DNA from: Rotaria macrura
Lineage: Eukaryota; Rotifera; Eurotatoria; Philodinida; Philodinidae
Reading direction: 5' to 3'
Length of the DNA: 64,000 nucleotides
Assembly: GCA_900239685.1 (NCBI GenBank)
Contig: OENT01000025.1
Location: 285,274-349,273, forward strand
Shown piece after piece: positions 1 through 12,297 of the stretch. The position numbers were made by a program, and so were the translations under genes. Position 1 is the first letter of the stretch, and each line of letters opens with the position of its first letter. The notes under the pieces are model-generated. The model was not told the DNA's origin. It saw only the letters and a program-made list of their open reading frames with translations, and did no database searches.

Positions 1-3000
1 GATACAATCATTAGTTAAATACCCATGACTTTGATAGATATAACCATGGGTCATGATTTCGATGATGGAATGTGATGCAAAACCGTTTTCAAAAACTAAT
101 CACATAGATTTTGATTCTGCACAAATATTACATGCTCCAAGATTTTGTAAGTAAAATTGGAGTGCGATACAACTATGCGCATGACTTATTCGTGTAGTAA
201 GAATGCGAACAAGAAACAAAATTGATCATATGTATGGAATATGATGCTCTAGAAATTTCTACCAGAAGCAAAACGTTTCCTCTTAGAAAAGAATTACTTC
301 TTATAGAAAATCAGCGATCTACTATTGTCTTTTTCTATGATTCGTATTGTTTGATGAGAGAGAAATGACTAATGAACTGTGGCAAAATTCTTTATTGTTC
401 ACATCAAATGATCGGAGTTATATTGAAAATTCGTTGGCATTTTTCAATAGCGTTTTCACTAGAACAAGAAAACATGTTGATAGAATAATTCTAAAACTTG
501 ATCTAATTAAAAATTCCGACTCGTTTCATTTCAATGAATAGATCAACACTGCTGATTCATCTATATTGATCATGGCGAATGAATAATCAATTAAATGAAA
601 AAATAACGAGTATCATCATCGATGATTATATTTCTTGTACGTAGTTTGTCTACAAGTCATAGACCAGTATTGCAAGTTACTAAAACGCTATCTGCTATCT
701 TCTGCATGTAAGTATCAATGACACATTGTAAACGACGAATGTAGTTTTTTTTCATGGTAATAAATACGATTCTAGCTAGTTTGCAGAACTAAGATTTGCG
801 TATTAAGTAAACTTATCTTCATCCTGTCCTCTTTGATATGTCTAATCGGCAGATAAGCTAGTGCTCCTACCAGTTGCTGAGTTCGGTAGCTAGAATTTCT
901 AATAGGAAAAATTGTAAAGCAGTCATGCTCGTTGAAGTAACGATCATTTTGTTATCCTAGTTTTGATATTCATTTAATAGATTTATCAATCATGTCGTTT
1001 ACTATTATAATTAAAAAATATCTTGATAGTAAATAGAACAAACTCAAATCTGAGTTTGTTTGACTTTCACGGATAAAATACTTGAAGTACTCGTCACTGA
1101 TATAAAATATTGTCAATAAGACTAGAAATAAGAACAAATTAAGATGAATGCTCTACAACTATTCATATGTAGTGGGTTATATTTGATCTGGAATTCAATA
1201 CGTTATTACATCATAATAATGAAGTGAATTTCGTTTTTTGGGTGTGTGTGTGTGGGGAGGGGGTGGAACATTTCTCTTTACACCATTAGACAAAGTAAAA
1301 ATGTGTTGGAAACGAAAATGTTACGTGTTGAATAATTCAAAATTATTTTGATGAAGCCTCTTCCTATCTGTGTCGCACACTATTCATGAAGCTCTCGCCT
1401 CAGATCAGAAAATACAACGAAAAGAAAGTCATCGTAAAGATGTTGTGTATTTCATTCATTGAATTGTAGAGAGTAATTCATCCCAACATCGAACTCTAGC
1501 GAGCGATGCATCTATGTTACATACTTTTTATATTCAATCATGTTTGTTTATCTGAATCCCTTGTAAATGTTGGAGTTAATGTAAGATTGTGATATTTCAA
1601 TAATTGAAATCTACTGTCTGGATTAGCTGAAAACAATTCTATGTCAATGACTGTAAAACTGAAGAGACAACTATATTACTTCTGGAAGATATTTTCCATC
1701 CAAACGTTCTCATTTCTAAGTAAAGACGTAAAAGATTCTTTTATCATCATGAAAATTCATCCATAGTAATCAACAATTATAGGCGATAAATATTACTGTA
1801 TATAGATACTATTCAATCACATACATGTTTTTGTCACAGCCTTTTAAAATTAATATCAAAACACAAGAAGAAAATCTTGATCGAAGAATTCAGCTATGAA
1901 AATATAATGATATATATCATCTAGCAGATTTATATATTATCATGAGTCCATGCATTTCATCATCTGAATAGAATAGTACGATCTGTTATAATGAACAAAT
2001 ATTATACGATGTGAGAACTAATATGTAACCATATCTACTATATTATTTGATGTTGATGTATTCAGACAAGATAATATCGTCTTCGTGCGATGCTACTGAC
2101 TTATCCGATGCAGAACTTTACCACTAACCTATGTGTTAATGATTTATTTTTTATATAAATCTAACATTCAATACGACCACGAAATATTTCTATGTGAATA
2201 CAAAGACTTTCCAATATTGATTCAAGAGCAAGTATATCAAATTGTAAACCCTCCATCGAAGTAACAGGAAGCTCATCGGTAAGACTCTGTAAAATTAGAA
2301 ATAATCCGAAAAGGTTTCTTCCTACAGATATTTTTGTTTCTTCAAAACTTTTATTTATCACTAACACATAGAATCTTGGAGTAGTAGAAATTAATCATGG
2401 AAGAAACAAAACAGAAAGTATTCTTATTTATAGTGTTCTATAGATCGATATTTTGATTTTGAGAATTATTTGAAAATGCCGATGGCAATGGATTGTTCTT
2501 TCTCAAATTATCGAACGTTCAAAACTGAAATAGTTGCACAGCACCACAACAATCGATTACGGCAACGTTGACTCAATGCTCCATATATTGAAAAGCAGTC
2601 ATATCTTTCTTTTTACTATACCAAGATATAATACCTATTGTGAAATCAATTGATGAATGGATTGCTCAAAAAAAACATTCTTCATTTCGAAGGTTGTATG
2701 AAAATTATCATCAGGTGAATTTTCGTTGAAACAAACAATTGTAAAACTTCGGGAATTTCTAACGCTTTCGGATTTCATCAAGTTTGATTTATGAACGAGG
2801 TATCCTTACAGTTGGTAATCAAAATTTTGATACATTCACTCATTAGTTAACTTTCAGTTATCCTGTGTACCTAATTAGTGGACACCCGTCAATAAACATG
2901 AATTCATATGCACGCATAAAATTTATGTTCAGTAACACGAATCGTTATGAGACAAAGTTCAATATTGATTCAAATGTATAGTTTTTAATATTTTTCTTAA

Positions 3001-3251
3001 TAAAAACTTTTCGTATGAGTAGTTTGACATTCAGTCGAGTTCTACAACATTAAAAAATGTTGACACCACCACTTTTATTTCTCTTGATGAATCATTGTAT
3101 TTTGTGTATCAATGAAAAAATGTCGACTGTACATGATTAAATTTTTTCCATCATAATTCGCTTTGATGTTTATTGGAAAGAATGTTAGTAAACGTTTTCG
3201 GTTAAGTACCTTCGTAAAAAAATAACTTTTCTTCTGTATAATATGGTTGGA
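1..3251. other. Gene-free stretch
   Basis: No exon with recognisable protein similarity and no RNA gene was seen on either strand. The open frames here are all under 70 codons and look random. The only local oddity is a G-rich tract near 1240-1265 in otherwise AT-rich DNA. Confidence 0.5.
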
Positions 3252-6191
3252 CTACGCCTTTGTAGATTTTAACCTCAGTTTCATTCGGAAGTTTTTTATA
3301 CGACATTGTTTCGGGTATGGCACGATTCGTAAGTTTGTAATCATAGGTCTGATAAATGTTGATGTTTTGCACGATTGCTCTTTGTTTTCATAGACTTGTT
3401 GAATTGCATCGTGTATTTGAATAAAATCTGAACGATTAGATGCAATCGGTGCTTTTTTATTGTCAATCGATTGCTGATAAATCGTATATGCTTGTATATT
3501 ATCTCCTATGAGTTGATATAACTGCCATAAATTGCTGAAAGATATTTCTAAGTCAGGATGATTCGAAGGAAGAGCTTTTTGCCGAATTTCAAGTGCTTTC
3601 TTGTGAAATAAAACTGCCGTCGTATAATTTTCCATATTCTGATAAGTGGAAGCAATACTATTGTAAGAATTTGCTAAATCAGGATGATTGGGCGGAAGAA
3701 CATTTTCATAGATTTTAAGTGCTTTTTTGTGATATGACAATGCTGTATTGTATTCATTTTGCTTATCATATACTAAACCAATGTTGTTGTAGGTTGTAGC
3801 TAAATCGGGATGATTTGAAGGAAGAGTGACATGTTCGATTTCGAGAGTTTTTTCATAGTAGAACAATGCATCAGTATATTTGCCAATGGTGTCATATACG
3901 GAGCCAAGATTATTATAAGAAGTAGCCAACAGACGGTGTCCACATGGAAGCGATTGCTGCCGAATTTCAAGTGACTTCTCATGAAATTTTAGTGCTTTCG
4001 TATATTCTCCCATGTTATTATACAATATGCCTATATTACTGTAAGAGATGGCTAGATTAGGATGGTTTGAAGGAAGTGCTTTTTCTTCAATTTCCAACGT
4101 TTTTTCATAGAATAAGAGTGCTTTTGAATATTCTCCCAGATTCTTATATACTGAACCAATATTATTATAAGATGTCGCTAAATGTAGATGATATGTTGAG
4201 AGATTTTTTTGATAAATTTGCAATGTTTTTTCGTAGAACTCAAGTGCTTTTGAATATTCACCCATATTATCATAGAGTAGACCAATGTTATTATATGAGA
4301 TAGCTAAAGATGGATGATTGCATGGAAGAATCTTTTGTTCCAATTCAAGTGCTTTTTTATGTGAATCAAGAGCTTTTGAGTATTCTCCTATACTTTTATA
4401 TACTATGCCAATGGTATTATAGGAAATGGCCAAATACGGATGGCTCGCAGGAAGACAGTCTTGTTCGATTTTAAGTGCTTGCTCATGAGATTCGAGTGCC
4501 TTGGAGTAATTACCCATATATGTCTGTATTAGGCCGATGTTATTGTATGATATTGCTAATGATGAACGATTTGAAGAATGAGTTTTTTGGTAGATTTCAA
4601 GTGATTTTTCATAAAACAGCAATGCATCAGAATATTGGCCAATGCTATCATATACATGGCCAATATTATTATATGAAGTTGCTAAATCTGGGTGATCTTC
4701 GGGAAGCACTCTTTGATACACTTCAAGAGCTTTTTGATAAGATAAAAGTGCTTCATCGAAATCACCTTGATTGCGTTTAATTAATCCAAGTTGGTGATGT
4801 AACAAAGCTTGCCCATGATCATCAGTGGTGAAATCAAGTAATGCTCTGTACACATTTTCAGCTTTATCAAACTTGCCTAATTTTATAAGTAACATGCCAA
4901 GTCGATGCCAACCTGTTGATCCACGTGTTTCCTCTCGCATTCTTTCGGTCAGAGCAATAATCTGTTGATTTTTAATACTTGTCAATTTAAGTTCTACTTG
5001 ATAGAGACGATCGTTTTTATCAATTTGTTTGATTTCACCAATACGAAAAACTGTATGCATTGAGAAGATTATTTCTTGTTCTGATGTAAAATAACTAACA
5101 TCATCAATAACTGCAAAGGGAGGCGATGAATTTGATGGTTCAATAGTCATTTTAAAGAGAATTCCTATCATATTAGTATTATTTAAAGCATCTTGAGCAA
5201 ACTCCAATGAAACATTTCGTTTTTTACTTGTTGATAGAAAATTATTGAATGACATGAGTCCACCTTTGGCTTTCACCAACTCTGTAAAATTGCCTTGTGA
5301 CATGCCTTGCCCTCGATAAACGAAAAATGAACGTTTTCGTTGATCGTTCAATTGCTTTTTATGAAGTTGTTCGATTTGTCGATGAAGATCTTGAATAAAA
5401 AATCCCATTCTAATAATCATATCAACTTCGTGGGTACGTAGTGCACGATTCAACATTGAATGAAGAAAACATGGATATGTATACCACCAGATTGGTGAAT
5501 TATCACGGTAGGTTTTGTCGAACTGTTCAATAATTTGTAATTCATTGACATTACCAATATATTGTTCAGAACAATAACGTACTAAATCTTTAATAGATTG
5601 TTCATCATAAGTAATTTCGAATATTATTTCTTTCAGCATTTGCGTATATATAAATGATTGGTTGAGTTGATCTAAAATTTGATCGGACATCTCGCTTGCT
5701 TTAACAAAACTAACTGGAATAAAATTTTGTTCACATTTTAGAGTACTCGCTCTCAATGAATCACAAATATGTTGAATTTGTGTAAAGACACCCTTGATTT
5801 TAGGCCAATCTTTTGCCCATTTTTCATGTTTTACTTTATTTCCACAAAAAATATAAATGCTATGAAGTTGTCGTATTTCATGAATATAAGACATAATCTG
5901 TTTACCAAGAGAACCAGATATAATCATGAATACTTTCTCATCTTTAATATCACTAAGATAATCGATGCAACGAACAACATCATTGAATGTATTGACTGTA
6001 TTAACAATCTTTCGTAATTTATCAACATCTTCGGCATAATCATCATTAACGATATCATCGAGATTTGAATCCAACCAGGCAACAATAAAGTTTTCAATAA
6101 CGCGAGGATGAGGGCGTATTCGAGAAATATTCACCGATTTCTTCTTGCTTTTATTACCACTAACAGTTGCTTTTGCATGGTTTTCCGTCAT
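3252..6191 (-). CDS. ADP-ribosyltransferase fused to kinesin-light-chain-like TPR array
   Basis: Single-exon gene of 979 codons. The first quarter is unassigned alpha-helical sequence. A mono-ADP-ribosyltransferase fold follows, with the R-S-E signature of arginine-specific (ARTC-type) enzymes: R293 (in FVYRGQGMS), the STS motif at 320-322 and ExE at E371-Q372-E373. Residues about 430-905 hold ten to eleven 42-residue TPRs of kinesin-light-chain type, each with an LAxSYNNIGxVY core and HPDLA linker. A basic C-terminal tail follows. There is no signal peptide or TM, so an intracellular enzyme is likely; the family transfers ADP-ribose from NAD to protein arginine, with the TPRs presumably selecting partners. 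A pyrimidine-rich AG about 17 nt upstream of the ATG is a possible trans-splice acceptor. ART-TPR fusions are numerous in bdelloid genomes. The substrate is unknown. Confidence 0.9.
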   Translation of the reverse strand: MTENHAKATVSGNKSKKKSVNISRIRPHPRVIENFIVAWLDSNLDDIVNDDYAEDVDKLRKIVNTVNTFNDVVRCIDYLSDIKDEKVFMIISGSLGKQIMSYIHEIRQLHSIYIFCGNKVKHEKWAKDWPKIKGVFTQIQHICDSLRASTLKCEQNFIPVSFVKASEMSDQILDQLNQSFIYTQMLKEIIFEITYDEQSIKDLVRYCSEQYIGNVNELQIIEQFDKTYRDNSPIWWYTYPCFLHSMLNRALRTHEVDMIIRMGFFIQDLHRQIEQLHKKQLNDQRKRSFFVYRGQGMSQGNFTELVKAKGGLMSFNNFLSTSKKRNVSLEFAQDALNNTNMIGILFKMTIEPSNSSPPFAVIDDVSYFTSEQEIIFSMHTVFRIGEIKQIDKNDRLYQVELKLTSIKNQQIIALTERMREETRGSTGWHRLGMLLIKLGKFDKAENVYRALLDFTTDDHGQALLHHQLGLIKRNQGDFDEALLSYQKALEVYQRVLPEDHPDLATSYNNIGHVYDSIGQYSDALLFYEKSLEIYQKTHSSNRSSLAISYNNIGLIQTYMGNYSKALESHEQALKIEQDCLPASHPYLAISYNTIGIVYKSIGEYSKALDSHKKALELEQKILPCNHPSLAISYNNIGLLYDNMGEYSKALEFYEKTLQIYQKNLSTYHLHLATSYNNIGSVYKNLGEYSKALLFYEKTLEIEEKALPSNHPNLAISYSNIGILYNNMGEYTKALKFHEKSLEIRQQSLPCGHRLLATSYNNLGSVYDTIGKYTDALFYYEKTLEIEHVTLPSNHPDLATTYNNIGLVYDKQNEYNTALSYHKKALKIYENVLPPNHPDLANSYNSIASTYQNMENYTTAVLFHKKALEIRQKALPSNHPDLEISFSNLWQLYQLIGDNIQAYTIYQQSIDNKKAPIASNRSDFIQIHDAIQQVYENKEQSCKTSTFIRPMITNLRIVPYPKQCRIKNFRMKLRLKSTKA

Positions 6192-9100
6192 GGTTTATCA
6201 AACTTGTCTATGTGAAAAATAAAAACTACCTAAACAAATGTAGTCATGAGAAAAGATGCCTATTTTTATATGAATGAAATTGGATTTTTCCTTTTTACAT
6301 TTTCTTCTTCGTATTGTTATGCTATACATCTACTACTTAACTGTACGGCTAGAAAATGTTTTGTCAAGCAATACGAAGAGGAAAATGCCAATAAAAGATT
6401 TTAACAACGAATGAATGCAAGAGATATGAGACGAAATGCAGTCGAAATCTCAGCCAAAAAACTGACTACATAGCGTCTAAAAGTTGAAATCCAATCACTT
6501 TTACAAAAATTCAATTCTGCGCAGATGATTGTGCCAACAATCGTTCTACACCGAACAGAAAAAAAGCTTTTATGTTTCGCTCATTTTTCGAGCTAATGGT
6601 AAGAGTTTACATGCATTCTATCATGAAATACATCATGGTGCAGGAAGAAATCGATGCAAAAAGAAATCAAGTTCTTACAAAACACTTTGAAATATTTTCA
6701 TCGCTCAGAATTGCTTCAGACTATTCTTATCAAATAATGGAAAAAAACGAAAATAACTGACTGTTAAAAGAAGCTTCTTATCGAAAATCTATCTTGGCTT
6801 GTCACATGTTTTATAATAGTTCATATCCAAGAAGCAAAGAAGATCCGTCTTTTTCTTCCTTCATAAATATGTTAATTCCCGTTATTCAGAATAAAATGAT
6901 GAAAACAAAACATACATAGACGTATTCCCATTGAAAAATTCTTTGAGCAACTTAGTCGTCTTTAACTTGGGTTTTTAATAGATCTTCATTGAAATACTGA
7001 GGGAATTACGAATCATTCGATGCGATCTCTGATTTTGAAACTACTGTTAATTTTGTCGAAAAATAATTTTAAACATGTTTTAAATTGAAATATTTAAAAT
7101 GAAATACTTAGTTGTGTATCATTCGCCTTGAAGTAAAGTTTTTACTTTGCTTTATTCGAATTGTCAATAGTCTATCGTTGATCTTTCGTTCGCATGCTAT
7201 CAAATGTAGTCTACACTATGCACCTGTTCATAGAATCGTTTTTTAAAGAAGAAAAGTTGACAAACAAATTAGAGGAAGATTCTGTACAAACTTTTCATGA
7301 CGTAGAGCATTTTCTTTAGAAGAATCATGTATCAAACCATAAAAACGATCCGTGTGATTCAATGACGTTACAAAAAGTTCAATATTCAACTAGCATATTC
7401 ATGTAAACATATGAACAGTAATTATTTGATGATTTAAATGTTTGAAATCGTATCTACCTACCATCAGTACGTAAATAAATTACATACATAATATTAGACA
7501 TTGCTGGGAACTATTTATGTGCTGACATGATGGAAGAAGTATATTCATGAATTAAATATTGTTCATCTCCGAATTTGTGGACCTATGTTTTTATGTTCCG
7601 ACAATGATGTTCATTTATTTTATTGATTCACAAATGCAGAACAACATTCTTAAAAGTATGAACATGTTCGATTCCGTATGCCATTGTGCTTAGTCATTAT
7701 TAGAAAATAATTTTTCTTTCAACGTAACTACGACTCTTGTGTTATAATAAATGTCAATTGCGTAGCAGTTACTAGAACAAAATGAAATCAGTCATTATTA
7801 AGCATTTTCCACTTGAAAAAAGATTAGAAGAATGTCTACTTGTATGTGGATAAATTTCTACTCTGATGATCAAGATGATACTCTTTCTTATACAACCACA
7901 GAAGACTACTTTTCGATTTAGAAATATGAAATTAAAAACAAAGTGTGGTAGTACTTTTCAATTAGACATAATATACAAAGAACAGCATACGGCTACGCTA
8001 ATAACGGTTCATTTTTATGCGATTATCTATTCTTAATATCATAATCCATGTAAACCGTAGCATCTAGTTAACAATCAAATGCCAGTATCACGAAAACGGT
8101 GGTGTGAAATATAGTAATACCAGCATGAATCTAAACTGAAACCATAAGATTGAAGAAGCCGAGCAATATCAGTGCAATCGTATGATCAATCGTCATACAA
8201 AACTTAATCCTAATACATGATATACTACAGTACATCTGTCGCGTGAGTATAATCAATGTAGTTCTTTTCATAAAATGATTCTTTGTGATCCAATGAGTGT
8301 GTTGTTATCAGTGTGAGAAAAAAAATGTCTAGTATAACATCAATTAGAAATAATAGATTTTTCAAAACAAAAGCTTTCAAACTTCGAGTAAGATTAAATG
8401 AGAAAAAACTTCAAATTTACTATATAAAGATTTTCGAATGAGAAGAATATGTAGTTGGTGAATACTAGAATTCAATTTCATACATTCGGGATAACTCGAA
8501 AACTAAAATAACGTAAATAAATAGTTGAATGTTAATCAGACCAACAAATATAGTTCTGATTACTTGTGATTGTGTTCCACTTTCAACTTATTATCTAGAG
8601 AAAAGTTCTCTTTTCTCTAAATCTCTGAAATTCACTTTCTAATGTGTAGTGAAAAAATTGTAATGTTTACTCTATACCAAAAGTGATGCAAATATATATG
8701 TATTCAGGAAGTTCTAACTTAACGTATCAACTTGAGAAAATAAATCCTCATAATAAACAAAAAGGTACATAAACAGATGTAAAATGTGTATAAAGAATAA
8801 GCAGATTATTCAATGTTCACAAACATGATACCAAACTGATTTATCGTAATTGCATCTAGAACAAATCTGTCGCTTCTCTCAAATTCATTTAAAAAAACTA
8901 AAACTATTTCATGTTGATCGTATTCATGGTCAAAATCGATCTTATTCAAAGAGAACAAATGATAATTTGTATATAAAAGATAGATCTTAAACTGAATTCT
9001 ATTCGTTTCATTTCATTTCTCTAGTATAAATTGAATATGTCCTACCATTTTATTTCATCTCTAGACATGATGAATCAATGCTTGCTTAGTTCCATGTTGA

Positions 9101-10615
9101 CTCAAGTCATCGTCTTGAAATTCTTAGGGTTAGGGTACCTATGCATAACTCAGAATGGTTCGATAGAAAAACTGTTACTTTACTAATTACTATTATTTTA
9201 CTGTTAGTTGTAGATTAGGTTGTCGTTGCATATTTCTATGAAACTTATATTTCATGAATGAATAAAATCACATATCATTGAAATATGCCAAAGAAAATGT
9301 TCACCAACTACGAGTTGCACATTACTGCTTTTATGTTGTATGATAGTATTTTTTCCGATAGTTCATTTTACATTTCTACCACAAACTACTAATAGAAATT
9401 CATAGATTCACAGAGACATAATTGAATATCAGCCAATAGTTTACGGGCTTTCCTTAGAGTTATTATTTTCAGTAAAGAACTCCCCCTAGATCATCATGAA
9501 TAGACATGATGTAAATTTCCATAAAAATAATCCATCGGCTTGAAACATAAATATTTCAGACATCAAACTAAAATGAATTCAAAATAAACTCTGTGCAAAT
9601 GTTGACATTCCATCAAACTTACGAGTATTAAATGCTAACATTAATAGTCGATCAAATCGACTTACGAATTACACACTGATGAAATCCTATAGATTCTGAT
9701 GACTGATGCTGCTTGTTGTTGATTAGTTATAGTAGAAGGAAGTATGTTATAGAATGAGAAAAAAAACCTTAAAGTGTACAATACAGATATAATACGCTTC
9801 AAGAAAAATATTGCTTCATGCCATCGACTTAATCAATAAGAAATCTTTTCGAATTTTTCGCCCTACATGTCAACAATCTTCACAAGTATTATTCGCCACG
9901 AAACCACTTGATTTATTATTTATGTATCAAATACTAAACTGATAAAAGAGCTGATAAACCAATAACTATCATGTATCATTAATGTTTGTCTGATCATTGT
10001 CAACACCGCGCTAAACAATACGTAAAAATACGTCGGCATGATTATCGTTTTACGTTTATTCCTCTCACTGATCGCCTAATAAGATGATCAACGAGTATTA
10101 CGCTAAATGAATATTTTACAAACAACATCGAATCGACATTCGATAATGCTATGGAAGTATTTTTACAATTTAGGGAAATATTCGAATTCCTATAATTATC
10201 CCATTGTTTCACTGTTAATCTCTTGATTGATTAAATTATGCAGATGGTTAATATTTTTTTCGTTTTATCATAGTTCACACATATTTGATATTACTGAACT
10301 ATCGAATAATACAGTCGACAGACTTATATTGGAAGAACGAAAACAAAAATTCGACTGCTGTCTAGAATGAGTCCATCAATTTGTCTCCTGTAGTGTTTAT
10401 TATTTAAACAATTAGTGTGTCGAATAGCCATGTCATAATGAAAACATACAGTTGTTTTTCTTTTTTTTCTCTTCTATTAATCTATCGATTGATTTTAACC
10501 AATAAAAATTATATTTCTTTCATGTCAGAAAATAAATTTATTGGATAGTATAAGACAGAAGGAATTCATCGATTTCAAACAGACATCTATTCCCATGTTA
10601 TAGTTTCATTTGAAT
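6192..10615. other. Gene-free stretch between ART-TPR and homeobox genes
   Basis: About 4.4 kb with no coding exon I can support; the longest open frames are about 60 codons and lack similarity. A short ttagggttaggg match near 9125 is isolated and not a telomeric array. The stretch could hold regulatory DNA for the divergently placed homeobox gene. Confidence 0.45.
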
Positions 10616-11356
10616 ATGACAAGCATAGAAGATGAACATATAGGTAATACATCATGCACTGGATCTAGTTACGAAGAACAAGTTTTTCGATCGTCTAATG
10701 TATCTCAACAACCGTTTAAGTAAAGCTTGTTTTCTTTTTAATTTGATTAACTTAACTCTATGTAAAATATTGTTTAGTCCATTTTGGTTTATGTATTCGT
10801 CCATATTAAATTCATGTCGTCCGACAACTCATACAGTACGACACAATTTTAGAAGTATCGATGAACTTCTTTCTCCTATTTCTAATCGTCTAACAAAAAA
10901 TGGTAAACAGAGTTCTATTACTTTTTTTTCTTTTAAGTGCAGTCACCTGCATGTTAAAATAAAACATGTTTTGTTCAACCCAACTTTGTATACTATTGTA
11001 TTCTGATAGACGATACTGGATATCATTCACAATTGTCTAGTTCATTACAAAGTCAAGAGAACGAGTATGATAATAATGATATTGAAAATATAGCACCCCT
11101 AGTATCATCAACACCACATATTAAAGTCACTGATAAAACAAAAAAAAGTCGTACAACATTTACAGATAATCAAAAACAATACCTTGATCGTTTCTATTCC
11201 ACCAATCGTTATCCAGATCCAACACAAATGGAATCATTATCACGTTTATTGTTGCTCGATGAAAAAGTTATTCGGGTTTGGTTTCAAAATAGACGCTCTC
11301 GAGACAAGAATCAACCACAAAATCATCTAAAGTCAATCATCATAGAGAATATGTGA
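10616..11356 (+). CDS. Divergent homeodomain transcription factor
   Basis: Three exons join in frame: 10616-10719, 10778-10902 and 11010-11356, with introns of 57 and 107 nt, giving 191 residues. The homeodomain lies at about residues 121-180. It has RTTFT in helix 1, a YPDPTQ turn and the helix-3 core IRVWFQNRRSR, with Gln at position 50. The YPD is reminiscent of PRD-class domains, while the VIRVWF run recalls POU or LIM classes, so I cannot place the family. An FRSIDELLSP segment in exon 2 resembles an eh1-type Groucho-binding motif with one extra residue. The protein is short and ends about 14 residues after the homeodomain. Predicted role: sequence-specific nuclear transcription factor. 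The first ATG is in frame with good splice sites, but an upstream exon cannot be excluded. Confidence 0.8.
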
Positions 11357-12297
11357 CAAACATAATTGGCAATCAACAAAAATTTTCTCATAGCTGAAAA
11401 AATATAAATAAACTTCTTTTTTTTTTGTATTTTATTTCATATCTACAGTATATTGCTGTGGTTCTCATATTTAATAAACACTACGATAATCTAAAAACTA
11501 TTAGTATGACGTTAATAATTTCCTTGATAGAATTCGAGCATCCGTTTTCTTTCGTTGAAGATATCATATATTTTGTGATTATCGTTCGTAAGACGTTATT
11601 CACAAGCGAGGTACTATGTTCGGCTAAGGCCTTTTGCTTTCGAGGTTACTTTAACTGTTCATCGAACACTACTGTCTGGTAGAGAACTTCAAGTAAATTC
11701 GGTTTAGTATGTTTTGTTTGATCATTGGATGCCATAGATTATTGTTGAACTTTGTGAATGAAACCCATCGTTTTGAATTCGATCCTATTTCTATGTTTTC
11801 CAAATTGAAACTTGTGTCACACGAGCTGAATCTCGTCGAATTAAGAAAGGTTCAAAATTTGAATCCTTTTCTACTCACACTATGTTACCCATCTGGTTAT
11901 GAGAAGTTACTTGCCTAGTAGAGATTTACTAAAAACAACACGTGAAATTTACCATGGAATTTTTTTTTTGCTGAGTTTTCAATATCCACAAAATTTCCAT
12001 TGTCAAGTGCCAAAAATCAGATCTATTAGAGAATCTCCTGTCTTCAAAGAAGAACGTTTATCAAATAGTAATACGAATCAAAATAATTTTTCTATGTCGC
12101 CGGCTCTTTACTTTGTTTATATGTTTGATTCATTTATCTTTCTAAGAGTGCATGACGCGTTGAAATGAATGAATTTTCATTTGTTCATAAATCAGTTATT
12201 TGTTCTACTCATCAATTTATTTGAAACAGACAAAACAAAGTAGAACAAAAATAACAATCTTCTGTTCATGTGTGAACAGATGTTTTATTCTGTATTT
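11357..12297. other. Intergenic region between convergent genes
   Basis: Lies between the stop of the + strand homeobox gene and the stop of the - strand FCF1 gene. Several 70-90 codon open frames occur on the + strand, but none has recognisable domains or good splice context. Probably 3' UTRs and spacer. Confidence 0.4.

Noticed and set aside
4067-6017. Plus-strand open frames opposite the ART-TPR gene
   Set aside because: They are antisense shadows of a clearly coding, repetitive frame and show no own domains.
9120-9140. ttagggttaggg resembling a metazoan telomere repeat
   Set aside because: Only two units, internal, and no array; chance in 64 kb is likely.
11425-12168. Three overlapping plus-strand frames of 69-89 codons after the homeobox gene
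   Set aside because: No similarity, no consistent frame and no splice sites joining them.
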